In this document: positions 10,258 to 22,926 of the stretch, piece by piece
Position numbering within the stretch: the first letter of the stretch is position 1
How the letters are laid out: each line of letters begins with the position of its first letter
The notes under the pieces: model-generated
The model's input: only the letters and a program-made list of their open reading frames with translations
What the model was told of the DNA's origin: nothing
Database searches by the model: none
Translations under genes and position numbers: made by a program
Origin: Verrucomicrobiota bacterium
GTDB lineage: Bacteria; Verrucomicrobiota; Verrucomicrobiia; Limisphaerales; JACQFS01
DNA: 58,928 nt
Reading direction: 5' to 3'
Assembly: GCA_016199935.1 (NCBI GenBank)
Contig: JACQFS010000185.1
Location: 1-58,928, forward strand

Positions 10258-11574
10258 ATGTTTATGAATCTCACGCGCCGCCATTTCCTCAAAACTTCCG
10301 CCGCCCTCGCCGCCGCGCCCTGCATCCTCCGCGGCGCGGAGCCGGGGGGAAAATTCCGCACCGCGCTCATCGGCACCGGCTGGTGGGGCAAAAATATTTT
10401 GAAGGAGGCGATGAAGAGCGGACGCGTGAATGTCACCTCACTGTGCGATGCCGACGCGAACATTCTCGAACTCGCCGCCGAGCAAGTGAACGACCTCAGC
10501 GGCGCGCAGCCGAAAACCTTCCGCGACTTCCGCGAGCTGCTCGCGAAGGACAAGCCCGAGATCGTCATCATCGCCACGCCCGATCACTGGCACGCGCTCA
10601 ACACCATCGCCGCGCTCAAGTCGGGCGCGCACGTCTTCGTCGAGAAGCCCACCGGCCACACCATCAACGAGAGCCGCGCCATGCTCGCCGCCGCGCGCGC
10701 GAGCGGCCGCGTCGCGCAGGTCGGGATGCACCGCCGCATCGGGCCGCATCACGTGAGCGGGATGAAATTTCTGAAAAGCGGCGCGGTCGGCAAAGTCGGC
10801 ATGGTCCGCCTCTTCGCGCACGGCGGTGGCGGCGTTGAAAATCCGTCGCCCAACGAAGCCGTGCCCAAGAGCATGGATTGGGAAATGTGGTGCGGCCCCG
10901 CGCCGAAGCGGCCGTTCAACAAGCGCCTCCATCCCGGCGGCTGGCGCAACTTCCTCGACTACGGCAACGGCCAACTCGGCGACTGGGGTCCGCACTGGCT
11001 CGACCAGGTTCTTTGGTGGAGCGGCGAGCAATACCCCAAGCGCGTCTTCTCCACCGCCGGCCGCCCCGTGCGCGGCGACGCCGTGCTGAACGACCGAGAG
11101 CAGACGAGCGATTCGCCCGATCATCAGGTGGCGGTGTATGAGTTCGAGCAGTTCACCTGCACGTGGGAGCACCGCCGCTTCGCCGACAACAACGCGGAGA
11201 AGCACAAGATCGGCGCCTACTTCTACGGCGAGAAAGGCACGCTGCACATCGGCTGGCGCGACGGCTGGACTTTTTATCCGGCGAACGGCAAAGACAAAAC
11301 CCTCCACGAGGACGCGCAGCTTCAGGAACCCGACGGCCACAATCTCACTTTGCTCTGGGCGGACTTCATCAACGCCATCGAGGGCCGGAGCAAAGGCGTG
11401 GCGAACATCGAACTCGCGCACCGCGCCTCCGTGCTGCCACTGCTCGGGATGATTTCGTGGCGCGTCGGCCGCAGCATCAACTGGGACGGCGCAAAGGAAC
11501 AAATCATCGGCGACGCCGAGGCGACCAAGCTCATGAGCCGCCCCTACCGCGCGCCGTGGGTGTATCCGACGTAA
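10258..11574 (+). CDS. Gfo/Idh/MocA family oxidoreductase with Tat signal
   Basis: 438 residues from the ATG at 10258 (a second ATG two codons later is equally possible). The N-terminus has a twin-arginine motif (TRRHFLKTSAALAAAP), so the protein is probably exported folded. The Rossmann motif GTGWWGKN lies at residues 39-46, and the family EKP motif (EKPTGHTINE) follows an IIATPDHWHA strand typical of planctomycete/verrucomicrobial members. The C-terminal half is the usual dimerisation/substrate domain with DWGPHWLDQ. The family performs NAD(P)-dependent oxidation or reduction of sugars and inositols; exported PVC members are very common but their substrates are mostly unknown. It may be co-transcribed with the upstream PQQ-propeller gene. 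Confidence 0.92.
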   Translation: MFMNLTRRHFLKTSAALAAAPCILRGAEPGGKFRTALIGTGWWGKNILKEAMKSGRVNVTSLCDADANILELAAEQVNDLSGAQPKTFRDFRELLAKDKPEIVIIATPDHWHALNTIAALKSGAHVFVEKPTGHTINESRAMLAAARASGRVAQVGMHRRIGPHHVSGMKFLKSGAVGKVGMVRLFAHGGGGVENPSPNEAVPKSMDWEMWCGPAPKRPFNKRLHPGGWRNFLDYGNGQLGDWGPHWLDQVLWWSGEQYPKRVFSTAGRPVRGDAVLNDREQTSDSPDHQVAVYEFEQFTCTWEHRRFADNNAEKHKIGAYFYGEKGTLHIGWRDGWTFYPANGKDKTLHEDAQLQEPDGHNLTLLWADFINAIEGRSKGVANIELAHRASVLPLLGMISWRVGRSINWDGAKEQIIGDAEATKLMSRPYRAPWVYPT

Positions 11575-11622
11575 CGGAGCGCGGTGGGTTGACGGAATAA
11601 TCCTTCACAGGAATTCACCCGC

Positions 11623-12012
11623 GTGTCTAATAGCGCCATGCACGAAATAACTTGCCCGTGCGGATTCGTTCACAATCGTTCGCACGATTCAAAAGCTGGA
11701 TGGGTCACGATTCAGGACGCTGCTCTCGACCAAATCATCGAAGCGCACGTCCAGCAGCGTGCAATCCCGGAAGAATATCTGGGAGCGGAAGCGGATGGCC
11801 CCGAGGTGGACAAGTGGGTTGATTGCATGTTGACGATTGTGGAGAGCGAAGGGTTCCTCTTCGAGTGTCCCGAGTGTGGTCGAGTTCTTTGGCGGAAACC
11901 GGGCGAGGACGCTTTCCACGTCTTTAGGCCTGACGAAGAAACGCCTCAACTCACGCCTGCCTGTATTTCTCCCGGGAGTGAAGTCGAACGCCCAATCGCG
12001 CCAATCACATGA
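11623..12012 (+). CDS. Small zinc-ribbon-like hypothetical protein
   Basis: 129 residues from GTG 11623, or 124 from ATG 11638. AGGAA at 11609-11613 lies 9 nt before the GTG, which supports the longer form. Two cysteine pairs, CPCGF near the N-terminus and CPECGRV near residue 85, resemble a split zinc ribbon. The middle is acidic, and I recognise no family. Its stop overlaps the next start by 4 bp (ATGA), so the two genes are probably translationally coupled. Base composition is visibly less GC-rich than the flanking metabolic genes, which suggests an acquired pair. Confidence 0.7.
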   Translation: MSNSAMHEITCPCGFVHNRSHDSKAGWVTIQDAALDQIIEAHVQQRAIPEEYLGAEADGPEVDKWVDCMLTIVESEGFLFECPECGRVLWRKPGEDAFHVFRPDEETPQLTPACISPGSEVERPIAPIT

Positions 12013-12683
12013 AAAACTTTTATCTGCCCACGAAGTCAGCGGAGTGCTGGAAAAGCCTGCTCGCCGACCCAAGCAAACACTGGCGTGATGGCTATTCGGC
12101 AAAGTCACTGGCGATAAGTTGGGAATCAGCCGGCGGATTTCCGTCAGAGGTCAACGCGGCCTTTCAATCTTCGGACAGTCCGGTCTTCCGTGGCTTGGAG
12201 TTCGTGGCGGGCTTTCCCGAATTCAAAATTCAGATACCGCCGGTCACACGCCGACCGTCGCAGACTGATTTGATGGTTGTCGCTCGCTCTGGGCGCGAGC
12301 TGGTCGTTGTCGCCGTTGAAGGCAAGGTGGAGGAGAGCTTTGGAGAGTTGGTGTCTGATTGGCGCCAAAAGGACACGCAGGGAAAGCAGGAGCGACTGCA
12401 CTTCCTCACCGAGTGCTTGGGTTTGAGAAGCGAGCAATTGGACAGCATCCGTTACCAATTGCTCCATCGCACAGCTTCGGCTCTGCTGGCCGCTGAGACA
12501 TTCGCCGCCGCCCGCGCCGTGATGTTGGTTCATTCCTTCAGCCAAAAGCGAACCGGATTTAAGGACTATTCCGAATTCCTTAAATTATTCGGAGTGCAAG
12601 CAGCACCAGGCATTGTGCAATCCGCCGCAACACGAAGGGGCATCAACCTTTATTTCGCTTGGGTCGAAGGTTTGCTCGGGTGA
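12009..12683 (+). CDS. DUF6946-like protein with PD-(D/E)XK nuclease-type motif
   Basis: 224 residues. The opening (YLPTKSAECWKSLLADPSKH, then GYSAKSLA) and the RYQLLHRTASALLAAETF segment match my memory of the DUF6946 family; a profile search was not possible. Near residues 86-108 the pattern TDLMVV, then VVVAVEGKV gives the D...ExK arrangement of PD-(D/E)XK nuclease folds. The C-terminus has MLVHSFSQ and YFAWVEG. Function is unknown; the motif suggests nucleic-acid cleavage or a degenerate relative. The start overlaps the zinc-ribbon gene by 4 bp, so the two form one transcription unit. Confidence 0.72.
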   Translation: MKNFYLPTKSAECWKSLLADPSKHWRDGYSAKSLAISWESAGGFPSEVNAAFQSSDSPVFRGLEFVAGFPEFKIQIPPVTRRPSQTDLMVVARSGRELVVVAVEGKVEESFGELVSDWRQKDTQGKQERLHFLTECLGLRSEQLDSIRYQLLHRTASALLAAETFAAARAVMLVHSFSQKRTGFKDYSEFLKLFGVQAAPGIVQSAATRRGINLYFAWVEGLLG

Positions 12684-12738
12684 CGCACGGAAAGCTCGTC
12701 CGCTCCGCCGGGGCGGGGTGATTCGTGAGGAACGAGTT

Positions 12739-12765
12739 CCACGGGTTCACTCCGTTCACCCGTGG
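12739..12765. repeat. Palindrome CCACGGGT / ACCCGTGG (interspersed element)
   Basis: An 8-bp perfect inverted repeat around an 11-nt loop. The same CCACGGGT...ACCCGTGG words recur at 42498-42532 and 42635-42647, so this is one copy of a dispersed family rather than a unique terminator. It lies downstream of the DUF6946 gene and between convergent coding regions. Surrounding bases (12690-12800) hold further GC-rich palindromic words but no gene. Confidence 0.6.
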
Positions 12766-12803
12766 CTACCCACATACGACCCGTTGGGGCGCAGCCGCGC
12801 TCC

Positions 12804-12959
12804 TCAATCCACAAACATCAGCTCGTTCGAGAGCAGCAGAACCTGCGCGAGCTTTTCCCACGCGGTGAGCGGAACGACGGCCTTCTTTTCCTTCGCGCTG
12901 AATTCCTTCTCCGCGTCCCACTCGCGCTTGCTGAGGCTGGTGCGCCCTGCCATCGCCAT
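12804..12959 (-). pseudogene. Duplicated 3' tail of the DUF1553 gene (remnant)
   Basis: 12803-12942 matches 19370-19509, the 3' end of the DUF1553 gene, without gaps: 135 of 140 bases by eye. The frame is still open and ends with the same LLLSNELMFVD tail and TGA stop. An ATG at 12959 would give a 51-residue peptide. Identity stops abruptly at 12942, next to the end of the LamG gene (stop 12963-12965). No promoter or ribosome site is visible; it is most likely a non-functional remnant of recombination, unless read through from the LamG transcript. Confidence 0.8.
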
Positions 12960-12962
12960 CCA

Positions 12963-15557
12963 TCACGGCTGGGACACGCGCACTCGCAGGAAGAGATTCG
13001 TTGCCCCGCTCACCGGTGCGGTGGCCTCATACCAAGCAGTTTCAAAGTCGGCATTCAGCGGCGAGGTGCCGAGGAAGTTGACGGGGACATTCCAATTGAC
13101 CAGGTCACTCGAGCATTCAACCGCGTAGGTCGCAGTGGTCGTGACGGGACGGCGCTGCGGGATGCTCCAGCGGTAGCGATTGGAAACCACGATCGGAGAG
13201 CTGAGAAGCGTGGCTTCGTTAACAAGCGGCTGACCACCGAGGGCGTATTCCTGCAGACGATTGAAGCCGTCGCCGTCATCGTCGGCAGTCCAGTTGGCCA
13301 GTGCGCCGGGGAAGTAGCGGCTGTTCCAATCGAGCGCGCTGGTGGTGGTGGCATCGGTGGACAGGGCCGCGATTTCGGCGGCGCTCAATCCACGGTTGTA
13401 GATGCGCGCATCGGCAATCGCGCCGTTCCAAAAACGACTTTGGTTGTCGCTGCCGATCTTCACATTGCCGCTCGCGGTGGTGTTCAGGGCCAGGGGTGTG
13501 ACGGCGGTCAGCGCTTCGAGGGCGCCGTCCACGTAGAGCAAAATGTTCGACGCGTTCGGGCTGCCGTTGTTGGTGAAAGTGCAGGCGACATGGTGCCAGT
13601 TCCCGTCGTTGATGATCGTCGTGCCGACCACGCTTCCGCTGGAAATTTCCACGCGCATCCGCCCCGCACTGTTCATGTTGAGCTGCCACTTGTTGCCGGA
13701 GGTGTTCGGCCCCCACGAGACGACGGGGAAATTCGTCCCGCTGGCGGTCGTCTGCACCCAGGCGGCGCATGTGCGGTCGCCGGCACCGAGGATGCCGGTG
13801 AAGCTGTTCACGCTCACGTAATTGGTGAGGCCGTCAAACTGCAGCGCGTGATCGCTGCCGAGGCGGCCCGCGACCCACTGCGCGGGGTTGTTGGTGAAAT
13901 TGTTGAGCGTGGCCGTGTGCGTTCCGTCGGCCGCAAGCGCCGTGAGGCCGGTGCTTTGATTGAAAGGGAATCGGTAGCTGCCGTCGAAGGCGTTCACCGA
14001 AACGCTGACGTTCGCGCTCGCCGAATGCACGCCATCGCTCGCGTGGTAGGTAAAGGTGTCGGTGCCGAGGAAATTCGTGATCGGTGTGTAGCGGATTCTT
14101 CCGCCGACGATGCTGGTCGTGCCGCGCTGCGCGGGGCCGACGCTTTGGAGCGCATAGGATTGGGGATCGTTGTTCAGCACGTCAATGTCCACGGATGTCC
14201 CTTGCGCGGTGCTGGCGGTGTCGTCGTTGAGCATGGCCCCGAACACATTGCTCCCCCGATAAATCCAAGCGGTGTTGTGCGAGGGTTCCGAATTGCAGTC
14301 AAAGCCGCCGAAGTAGAAGACGTTCCCCTGGTCGGACGCAAAGGGCGAAACGCAGATCGTCCGGGTGCTTACGAGAGTCGGCAGACGCGGGTCGGCGATC
14401 TGCCTTAACTCGAAGCTCAGCCCGTTCGTATTCGCAAGACGTATGCAAAAGTGCCCGTCAGGAAAGTAGTTTCCGGAGCCGGGCGGCGCTTGGAAGATTC
14501 GCAGTTGCGGATTAGCCAGAAGGTCCGAGGGCTTGATGGCCGTCTCATACCCAAACAAAAAGACGGATTCTCCCGTCGCCGCGTTGGTGTAGGGCAGAAA
14601 GTTGTTGTAAGCGCCGAGCACATAGTTCACCGGATGCCCCCAACTCTGGGTCAACAGGTCCGTCATATCCTGTTCGATCGTTTCCTGATTGCCGTTCGCC
14701 GGATCGAGGTGGCGCACCACGTTCAGTGACAGGAATAGCAGCACCTGGCCTGTTCCGGAGGCGTTTGGCGCCGCCGTCAGCCCGCGAATGCCCGTAGCAC
14801 TGGTTTGAGTGGGAGCGTAATAAATCGACTGCCACGTTGGCGAGACACCGTCGGTCCGCTGATAAATGTGCTTGGAAGTGGCGCAATAAAAGATGCCGTT
14901 GACGTCGGCGAAAGCCATGACTCGTTCGCCGGAGGGGACCGCCAGTTCGCTCGCGTTGGTCTGCCACTGAATCCGGCCGGTCACCGATGGATTGTAGGCT
15001 CCCGTGAACACGCCCAGGTCATCATTGCCGGCGAAGACCATGTCCACCCCGGTCACAGAATCATGGTGAAAGCCCATCGCTCGCGTTTGCGTGCCATTCG
15101 TCACCGAGCCGAGCGGCATCGCCACCAGGTTGCTGGTGGTGTCGTTCAAACTGAAGACTTGCACCGTTCCCGCAACGGACCGGTTGGGAGCCGCCAGCAG
15201 CATGGTGACTGGCGCAACGGGGTTTCCAGCGGCGTCCGTCGTAAACGTCACGGTGATCAGGGAATTGAACCGGGTGTTGGCCGTGGTGAATTTATAGAGT
15301 TGCCGCCAAGTGCCATTTGGCGAATCGAGCACCAACAGTTGACAGGCCTGCAGCGTGGCATTGGTTTCCGTCCAATTGCTGGTGCCCGCAAACAGCTTCC
15401 CCTTGTAGGGCGTCAGAAACATGGTCTCGGTGCCGTAGAGCAAGTTGCCGTTGGTATCGGTCACCCCCGCACTCCACGATTGCTGGTAGGAAGGCTGGAC
15501 TGCGCCTTGCACGGCTAAGGTCATGGCCGCCAGTAGCAAAAGAACGAGTCTATTCAT
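12963..15557 (-). CDS. Secreted cadherin/Ig-like and LamG (concanavalin-like) domain protein
   Basis: 864 residues from the ATG at 15557, which opens a clear signal peptide (NRLVLLLLAAMTLAVQGA); the frame extends 11 codons further upstream without a better start. Residues up to about 430 are a propeller-like N-terminal region of unclear family. Next comes a Big_9/cadherin-like Ig domain (DIDVLNNDP, then DTFTYHASDGVHSASANVSV). A LamG/concanavalin A-like domain follows (LQFDGLTNYVSV, DGNWHHVACTF, DARIYNRGLSAAEIAALS). The tail carries the verrucomicrobial DDDGDGFNRLQEYALGG motif. Probably a secreted carbohydrate-binding or surface protein. A diverged fragment of a relative lies at 19156-19296. 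Confidence 0.85.
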   Translation of the reverse strand: MNRLVLLLLAAMTLAVQGAVQPSYQQSWSAGVTDTNGNLLYGTETMFLTPYKGKLFAGTSNWTETNATLQACQLLVLDSPNGTWRQLYKFTTANTRFNSLITVTFTTDAAGNPVAPVTMLLAAPNRSVAGTVQVFSLNDTTSNLVAMPLGSVTNGTQTRAMGFHHDSVTGVDMVFAGNDDLGVFTGAYNPSVTGRIQWQTNASELAVPSGERVMAFADVNGIFYCATSKHIYQRTDGVSPTWQSIYYAPTQTSATGIRGLTAAPNASGTGQVLLFLSLNVVRHLDPANGNQETIEQDMTDLLTQSWGHPVNYVLGAYNNFLPYTNAATGESVFLFGYETAIKPSDLLANPQLRIFQAPPGSGNYFPDGHFCIRLANTNGLSFELRQIADPRLPTLVSTRTICVSPFASDQGNVFYFGGFDCNSEPSHNTAWIYRGSNVFGAMLNDDTASTAQGTSVDIDVLNNDPQSYALQSVGPAQRGTTSIVGGRIRYTPITNFLGTDTFTYHASDGVHSASANVSVSVNAFDGSYRFPFNQSTGLTALAADGTHTATLNNFTNNPAQWVAGRLGSDHALQFDGLTNYVSVNSFTGILGAGDRTCAAWVQTTASGTNFPVVSWGPNTSGNKWQLNMNSAGRMRVEISSGSVVGTTIINDGNWHHVACTFTNNGSPNASNILLYVDGALEALTAVTPLALNTTASGNVKIGSDNQSRFWNGAIADARIYNRGLSAAEIAALSTDATTTSALDWNSRYFPGALANWTADDDGDGFNRLQEYALGGQPLVNEATLLSSPIVVSNRYRWSIPQRRPVTTTATYAVECSSDLVNWNVPVNFLGTSPLNADFETAWYEATAPVSGATNLFLRVRVSQP

Positions 15558-15609
15558 GGCCTGGGTTTCATCATACAATTTTGCCGCCATCGATGAAAGG
15601 CTCCGCCGC

Positions 15610-18012
15610 TCATTTCTCCGCTGCCTCCAGCACGGGCACAGTGGCGTAAACCTCGCGGTTCACGGGCGTGCCATCGGCGGCGTCGAGGCTGAGTTTGATA
15701 AGCAACTGGTCGCTGGGTCGCATGTCGCGGATAGCGAGCGAAATGGTTTTGCCATCGGCCGACAAATGCGCGGCAGCGACTTCGAGAGCGTCATGTTTCA
15801 CTTCTCGCGGATGACTCACCGAGTAGTGCTTCGAGCCGTAGGTGCCGCTCCAATAGTAGTTCCAACGTTCCACGCCGTAGTTGCCGGTGTCCGCCACGGA
15901 CTTCGCATCCAGCGGATCGGAGAAGGTCAGTTGCACGCCCTGACGGGTGGCGGCGAAGGCCACGGGCAGATGCGCCGGCTTGCCCGTGTAGCGCACGCGA
16001 TAAAGTCCCCCGGGCCGCACGGCGCTGGTCAACCAACCGCGCAGTCCTGCGACATAAACCTGGCCGTCGCGCGGATGGACCCGGCCCCGCATGATGCCCG
16101 TGTCGAACTTGAGCGGCAACGGAACCATCGCGGCCTGCTTCTGCCCGGCGACATCGTGCAGGAGCGTGGCGAAGATCGCGCACTTGCCGTAGCTCATGAA
16201 GAGAAGTTGATCGTTCAGCGGTCCCCATTTGCCACCCGTGGCCCAGACCTGGCCGCCGCTGGAATTGTCCATGTTCATCGGCAGCCACGCGATGGGCTTG
16301 TCATAATTCGATGGCATCGGTGAATTGGTGCCCCAGCCACGAAAGTGTTTTGCAGCTCGCTCGTCGGGGTCGCTCGGGTTGGCCGTGAAGTTTGCGCCGT
16401 CCCGTCGAAAAGTCAGTTCACGCTGTGCCGTGGGAACCATCCCATAGAAGCCGCCGCGCTGAATCCAGTTCAACTTGCTCGCCGGCTGCCAGTGCCCCTC
16501 GTTGTCGCTGATCGTGATTTCGTCATGCGGGCCAATCGCCATGCCGTTGGGCGCGCGCAGACCGGTGGCGATAATCTCCGAGCGAGCGCCGTCCGCCGAC
16601 ACTTTGAACAGCACGCCCTGATGCGGCGTCGTCACGTTCGGAAACCACGGCGCGCATTTGGCGAAATAAAAATTGCCTGCGCGATCCGTCTGCAGGTCGA
16701 GGCAATACTCGGCCGGATTCGGTGAGACGATCGTGTCATTGTTGAAGTTCTCGTAGAAGTCCGCCTCGCCGTCGCCGTTGAGGTCGTGCAAGCGCGTGAT
16801 CTGGTCGCGGCCGACGACGTAAACCTGATCGTTCACAATCTTGAGTCCCTGCCCCTGAAACAGCCCGCTGGCGAAACGGCGCCACGAAAGTTTCGCGAGC
16901 GAGTCATCAATGCCGGAAACAACCCACACCTCGCCCTGCATCGTGCAGACCGCCGCGCGGCCATCGGAGAAGAAATCAAATCCGCCAAACAAAATGTCGG
17001 CCTTCCACGGATTCTCCGCCGGCTCGGCGATGCGATCCACGACGTAGGCGGCCGTGTCGGCGGCGCGCACGCCTTTCGTGACGACGGCTTGCGGCCAGAC
17101 AGGCGGACCGCCCTTCGTGAGCGGCCGCAGATCAGCCAGTGGAGCGGAAAGGCGGAGCGGATTTTTTGCCGCATCAGTTGGTTCGCCCAACGATGCGATG
17201 AGAATTCGGAAAGGTTGGTTGGCTGACACCGTCGCCAACTTGAGCACGACCGAATCGTCGCGCAGTTCCCACTCCGCATCGCGAGCGCCTTCGACCTTGA
17301 GCATCGTCGCGCGACCGGTGGCGGGATCGCGGACAATGACGCCGGCGTCCGTCTTGGAAAGTTGGGCGTTGGTGATCGAGAGGATGTTCAGCGCCAGATC
17401 ACGCGCGGGTTGCAGCGATTGGATGGTGCGCGTGAAGACCGGGATTCCCGCCGCGCGCTCGAAGCCGGGACACTCAAGCAACTCGGTCGCGCCGACGGTG
17501 TATTTTAGCACGACCTGCCGGCCGTGCACGTAGAGTCCCTGGTGATGCGCCCACTCTTTCGGCAACGGCCCCCGGGCCTTCTCGCGCGGGTCCGCGAGCG
17601 AGCCGGCCTTCGCCCAGCCGGGAAGGGCGCGCGTTCCGAACACCGGCGTCCCCTGCACCATCGGCGGCGGCGAGGAAAAGCGCGGCACCGTGAGGCCGAA
17701 CTTTTTCCCGTCGCCAATCCATCCGAGCGAGAGTCGCACGAGGTCCGCGTCGTAACACACATAAGCATTCCGTTCCTCGCCCACGGTGATCACGATGCCC
17801 TTGAGCGCGATGACGTCGTTGGTGTCGCGCCAACGGATGCTGCCGGAATAGAACGGCCCGCGAACTTTGGCGACCGTCTCCATTTGCGGTGGCGCTTCCT
17901 GCGACAAGGCGAAGTTGGCCGCGAGCACGAGCGCCAGGATGAACGAGTGCGCGTGAATCCACCTCCGCAGGCGATGCACGAAATCTGACTTTGGACGATG
18001 CGGGAGGAGCAT
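15610..18012 (-). CDS. DUF6797-type protein with sorbosone-dehydrogenase-like propeller, exported
   Basis: 800 residues. After a basic start and a hydrophobic segment (FILALVLAANFALSQ) comes a region I recognise as DUF6797-like (RGPFYSGSIRWRD, then YVCYDADLVRLSLGWIGDGK). The C-terminal half resembles a glucose/sorbosone-dehydrogenase-type beta-propeller (NGDGEADFYENFNND, GLRAPNGMAIGPHDEITISDNEG, GGFYGMVP). No CxxCH heme motif is present, unlike the larger cytochrome relatives in this phylum. Such proteins are secreted; the reaction is unknown. It is 14 bp from the hydrolase at 18027 and about 50 bp from the LamG gene, all on the same strand, so a co-transcribed set is likely. Confidence 0.8.
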   Translation of the reverse strand: MLLPHRPKSDFVHRLRRWIHAHSFILALVLAANFALSQEAPPQMETVAKVRGPFYSGSIRWRDTNDVIALKGIVITVGEERNAYVCYDADLVRLSLGWIGDGKKFGLTVPRFSSPPPMVQGTPVFGTRALPGWAKAGSLADPREKARGPLPKEWAHHQGLYVHGRQVVLKYTVGATELLECPGFERAAGIPVFTRTIQSLQPARDLALNILSITNAQLSKTDAGVIVRDPATGRATMLKVEGARDAEWELRDDSVVLKLATVSANQPFRILIASLGEPTDAAKNPLRLSAPLADLRPLTKGGPPVWPQAVVTKGVRAADTAAYVVDRIAEPAENPWKADILFGGFDFFSDGRAAVCTMQGEVWVVSGIDDSLAKLSWRRFASGLFQGQGLKIVNDQVYVVGRDQITRLHDLNGDGEADFYENFNNDTIVSPNPAEYCLDLQTDRAGNFYFAKCAPWFPNVTTPHQGVLFKVSADGARSEIIATGLRAPNGMAIGPHDEITISDNEGHWQPASKLNWIQRGGFYGMVPTAQRELTFRRDGANFTANPSDPDERAAKHFRGWGTNSPMPSNYDKPIAWLPMNMDNSSGGQVWATGGKWGPLNDQLLFMSYGKCAIFATLLHDVAGQKQAAMVPLPLKFDTGIMRGRVHPRDGQVYVAGLRGWLTSAVRPGGLYRVRYTGKPAHLPVAFAATRQGVQLTFSDPLDAKSVADTGNYGVERWNYYWSGTYGSKHYSVSHPREVKHDALEVAAAHLSADGKTISLAIRDMRPSDQLLIKLSLDAADGTPVNREVYATVPVLEAAEK

Positions 18013-18026
18013 GACGCGGCCGGGCT

Positions 18027-19043
18027 TTACTTGCCGGCATCCGCTTTTCCGGGCAGGCCCTTCTTCAAGTGCTCATTGAACCAATCGAGCTCCACCTTCG
18101 TGGCCTCGTCGAAGCCGTCTCCATAGACGCCGTAGTGCGTGATGCCCTTGATGACGTGGTAGCGCGACGGCACGCCGCGTTCGACCAGCGCCTTGTGGAC
18201 GGACTCCACGGTTGCGTTGCTGCTGAGTTCCTCGTTCTCGGCCACGACGAAGATCGCGGGCACATTGATCTTCGCCGCCGCGTCGAGCGCGCTGAAGCCG
18301 ATGCTCTTGGCCGGGTTCACGCGTATGTTTTCGTAGGTCGCCATCTTGCCGCCCATCTTCCCGGTCTCGATGGGCACCGGCTCGATTTCGCCCCGCGACT
18401 GCTTGGTGAGCTGCTCGAAGGCCCGGGCCGTCGCCTGCGGTGCGCGCGCGCCCATGCCGGGGACTTGCGCGGCGACGCATTTTACGCGCGGATCGTTTCC
18501 AGCAGTCCAGGTGACGAGGCCGCCGCCATAACTGCTGCCCCAGATGCCGATCCGGTCCTTGTCCACGTTCGGCTCACCGGCCACAAAGCTGATCGCCGCG
18601 CGAATGTCCTCGGTCTGATCGGTGTAATTCATCTGCCAGCGCAGCGCCTTCACCTTGATTGTCAGCTCGTTCTTCGCGTCGGGCTTGGGCTGTGGTTCGA
18701 CCGCCATCAATTGGCTCTCGCTCGCACCCCAGCCGCGATAATCGAACGCGAGCGCGATGTAACCGTGCTGCGCAAAGACCGACGCCAGCCTCGCCTGCGT
18801 GCCAACCTTGGTGCCGCCGGTGCCGGCACAGAGCACAATCGCGGGCCGCTTGTCCTCCGACTTGAGTCCCTTCGGCAAATACAAATCGGCTGCCATCCGC
18901 GTGCCGTCGCTGAAAACGGTGACGGCCCGCTTTTCGACCGTCTCGGGCAATGCGGCCCGTGCCGCGCGTTTCTTCGCGGGAGCATCCGCGGCGAGTCCGG
19001 TGAGGGAAAGAAACAGGGCGGAGGCGAGGAGAATGGTTTTCAA
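18027..19043 (-). CDS. Secreted alpha/beta hydrolase (S15/dienelactone-hydrolase-like)
   Basis: 338 residues with a Sec signal peptide (KTILLASALFLSLTGLAADA). The nucleophile elbow is GSSYGG with Ser171. An acid is likely in the VVAENEELSS strand, and the histidine in GITHYGVYGDG. The DGTRMAADLYLP opening is typical of Xaa-Pro dipeptidyl-peptidase/S15-like and dienelactone-hydrolase-like esterases. The substrate cannot be inferred. It is the first gene of the run that continues to the DUF6797 and LamG genes. Confidence 0.88.
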   Translation of the reverse strand: MKTILLASALFLSLTGLAADAPAKKRAARAALPETVEKRAVTVFSDGTRMAADLYLPKGLKSEDKRPAIVLCAGTGGTKVGTQARLASVFAQHGYIALAFDYRGWGASESQLMAVEPQPKPDAKNELTIKVKALRWQMNYTDQTEDIRAAISFVAGEPNVDKDRIGIWGSSYGGGLVTWTAGNDPRVKCVAAQVPGMGARAPQATARAFEQLTKQSRGEIEPVPIETGKMGGKMATYENIRVNPAKSIGFSALDAAAKINVPAIFVVAENEELSSNATVESVHKALVERGVPSRYHVIKGITHYGVYGDGFDEATKVELDWFNEHLKKGLPGKADAGK

Positions 19044-19155
19044 GTCTACGTTAACGACGCTGAAGTGGATCCGAGTGTTACCAGAAGAGAATCATGGGCG
19101 GTCGAAGCATGTAAATTCAACTCACGGCAAACGCGTGCTGTAGAAGCGGACGGTG

Positions 19156-19296
19156 TCATGGTGAAAACCCATCGCTCTCATTTGCGTGCTGTTCGTCACC
19201 GATCCCAGCGACATCGCCACCAGGTTGCCGGTGGTATTGTTCAAATTGAAGACTTGCACAGTTCCAGACGTTGCCCTGTTTGGAGCCGCAAGCAGC
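19156..19296 (-). pseudogene. Fragment of a LamG-gene relative (remnant)
   Basis: These 141 bp align without gaps to 15061-15201 inside the LamG gene: 118 of 141 bases by eye. The peptide still reads GTVQVFNLNNTTGNLVAM, matching GTVQVFSLNDTTSNLVAM. No start, signal peptide or remaining domains exist. It lies just after the DUF1553 gene, mirroring the DUF1553 tail found after the LamG gene. The rest of 19044-19370 holds no gene I can support. Confidence 0.75.
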
Positions 19297-19370
19297 GTCG
19301 AGTTTATGTTTTGTCTGCCGTTGTCCAGCATCGCCCGAGTGGCGTTACGCTGTCGAGAGGGGAGAACCGC

Positions 19371-22742
<3,372 letters not shown>

Positions 22743-22758
22743 GCGGCGGACAACTTCA

Positions 22759-22926
22759 TCACTTGCCAGCCACCAGTTCCTCGCGCTTGTAGAGTCGCTG
22801 CGCATACCGGCGTTGCATCGCGCGGTAATGGCGGCCCAGCTTCTTCGGGTCGTTGCCGAGTTTGCCGGTGATTTGGCGGCGGATTTCCCGCAGCCATTCG
22901 AGTCCGTCATCCTGTTTCGTCTTCAT
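22759..22926 (-). CDS. Small conserved-looking helical protein
   Basis: 55 residues from the ATG at 22926, with GGAG about 7 nt upstream on the coding strand. The sequence is mostly charged helix (GLEWLREIRRQI, then NDPKKLGRHYRAMQRRYAQR). It resembles tiny cyanobacterial and PVC proteins of the DPxKLGxYY type often found near toxin-antitoxin genes; this is from memory and not verified. It lies 16 bp upstream of the DUF1553 start and overlaps a possible micro-ORF. Function unknown. Confidence 0.6.
   Translation of the reverse strand: MKTKQDDGLEWLREIRRQITGKLGNDPKKLGRHYRAMQRRYAQRLYKREELVAGK

Noticed and set aside
12766-12966. 66-codon minus-strand frame next to the LamG stop
   Set aside because: It is in a different frame from the DUF1553 tail and has an Arg/Gly-rich product. 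The in-frame remnant (12804-12959) explains the sequence better.
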